Of a DNA stretch of 64,000 nt, positions 63,974-64,000 are shown piece after piece (within the stretch, counting starts at the first letter, position 1; every line of letters begins with the position of its first letter). A program made the position numbers and the translations under genes. Under the pieces are notes generated by a model, which did not search any database, had not been told where the DNA came from, and was given only the letters and a program-made list of their open reading frames with translations. The DNA is taken from NCBI RefSeq assembly GCF_949987515.2, contig NW_027192671.1:1550001-1614000 (forward strand), given 5' to 3'. This DNA is from Delphinus delphis (taxonomy: Eukaryota; Chordata; Mammalia; Artiodactyla; Delphinidae).

Positions 63974-64000
63974 CTTTTTTCCTTCCTCACCTCTGCCCAG
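63974..64000 (+). other. Possible splice acceptor (polypyrimidine tract plus CAG)
   Basis: A pyrimidine-rich run ('ttttttccttcctcacctct') followed by 'gcccag' ends exactly at the window edge. It resembles an intron 3' end, but no exon can be checked because the sequence stops here. Confidence 0.2.

Noticed and set aside
63637..63990. 117-codon minus-strand frame in the right flank
   Set aside because: Low-complexity, GC-driven frame with a second overlapping open frame. No recognisable domain, start context or splice structure.

Overview
This window is eukaryotic, almost certainly mammalian, and most likely from a toothed whale of the dolphin group. About 98% of it (positions 1 to about 62,704) is one head-to-tail satellite array with a unit of about 1,579 bp. 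From memory, a tandem component of this length was described from killer whale (Widegren, Arnason and Akusjarvi 1985) as part of the 'common cetacean' satellite, with a longer unit of about 1,740-1,760 bp in other whales. The L1 next to the array has a 3' end of the cetartiodactyl type, which fits. I identified the satellite by unit length and context, not by a database search.

Layout. Positions 1-85 are the end of a unit that began before the window. Positions 86-1,825 and 1,826-3,575 are two old, diverged long units of 1,740 and 1,750 bp. Unit 2 (3,576-5,154) is transitional. Positions 5,155-61,913 hold 36 homogenised short units, nearly all 1,575-1,581 bp, with one of 1,506 bp between palindrome centres. 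A partial, diverged last unit runs from 61,914 to about 62,704. The array then meets a 5'-truncated L1 (about 62,705-63,440) at a sharp junction. Last come about 160 bp of AT-rich DNA and about 400 bp of GC-richer sequence that I do not recognise.

Unit structure. Each unit has three parts. The first is a 72-bp palindrome without spacer (perfect in 22 of 40 copies by my reading). The second is a segment of about 820 bp derived from an L1 3' end (end of ORF2 plus 3' UTR), which makes up about half of the unit. The third is a stretch of about 670 bp that I cannot assign, with a CCAAT (NF-Y-like) motif and a small hairpin. The long units keep 167 bp that the array units lost: the last bases and A-rich tail of the L1 segment and about 120 bp of flank.

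I see no protein-coding gene, tRNA, rRNA or CRISPR array. The many short open frames in the array are periodic echoes of the repeat. The only recognisable protein remnant outside it is the C-terminal end of L1 ORF2 at 62,711-63,196, which has in-frame stops. The main biological interest lies in how the satellite was built from an L1 end, how the palindrome arms appear to evolve together, and the duplication and conversion history written in the unit variants.
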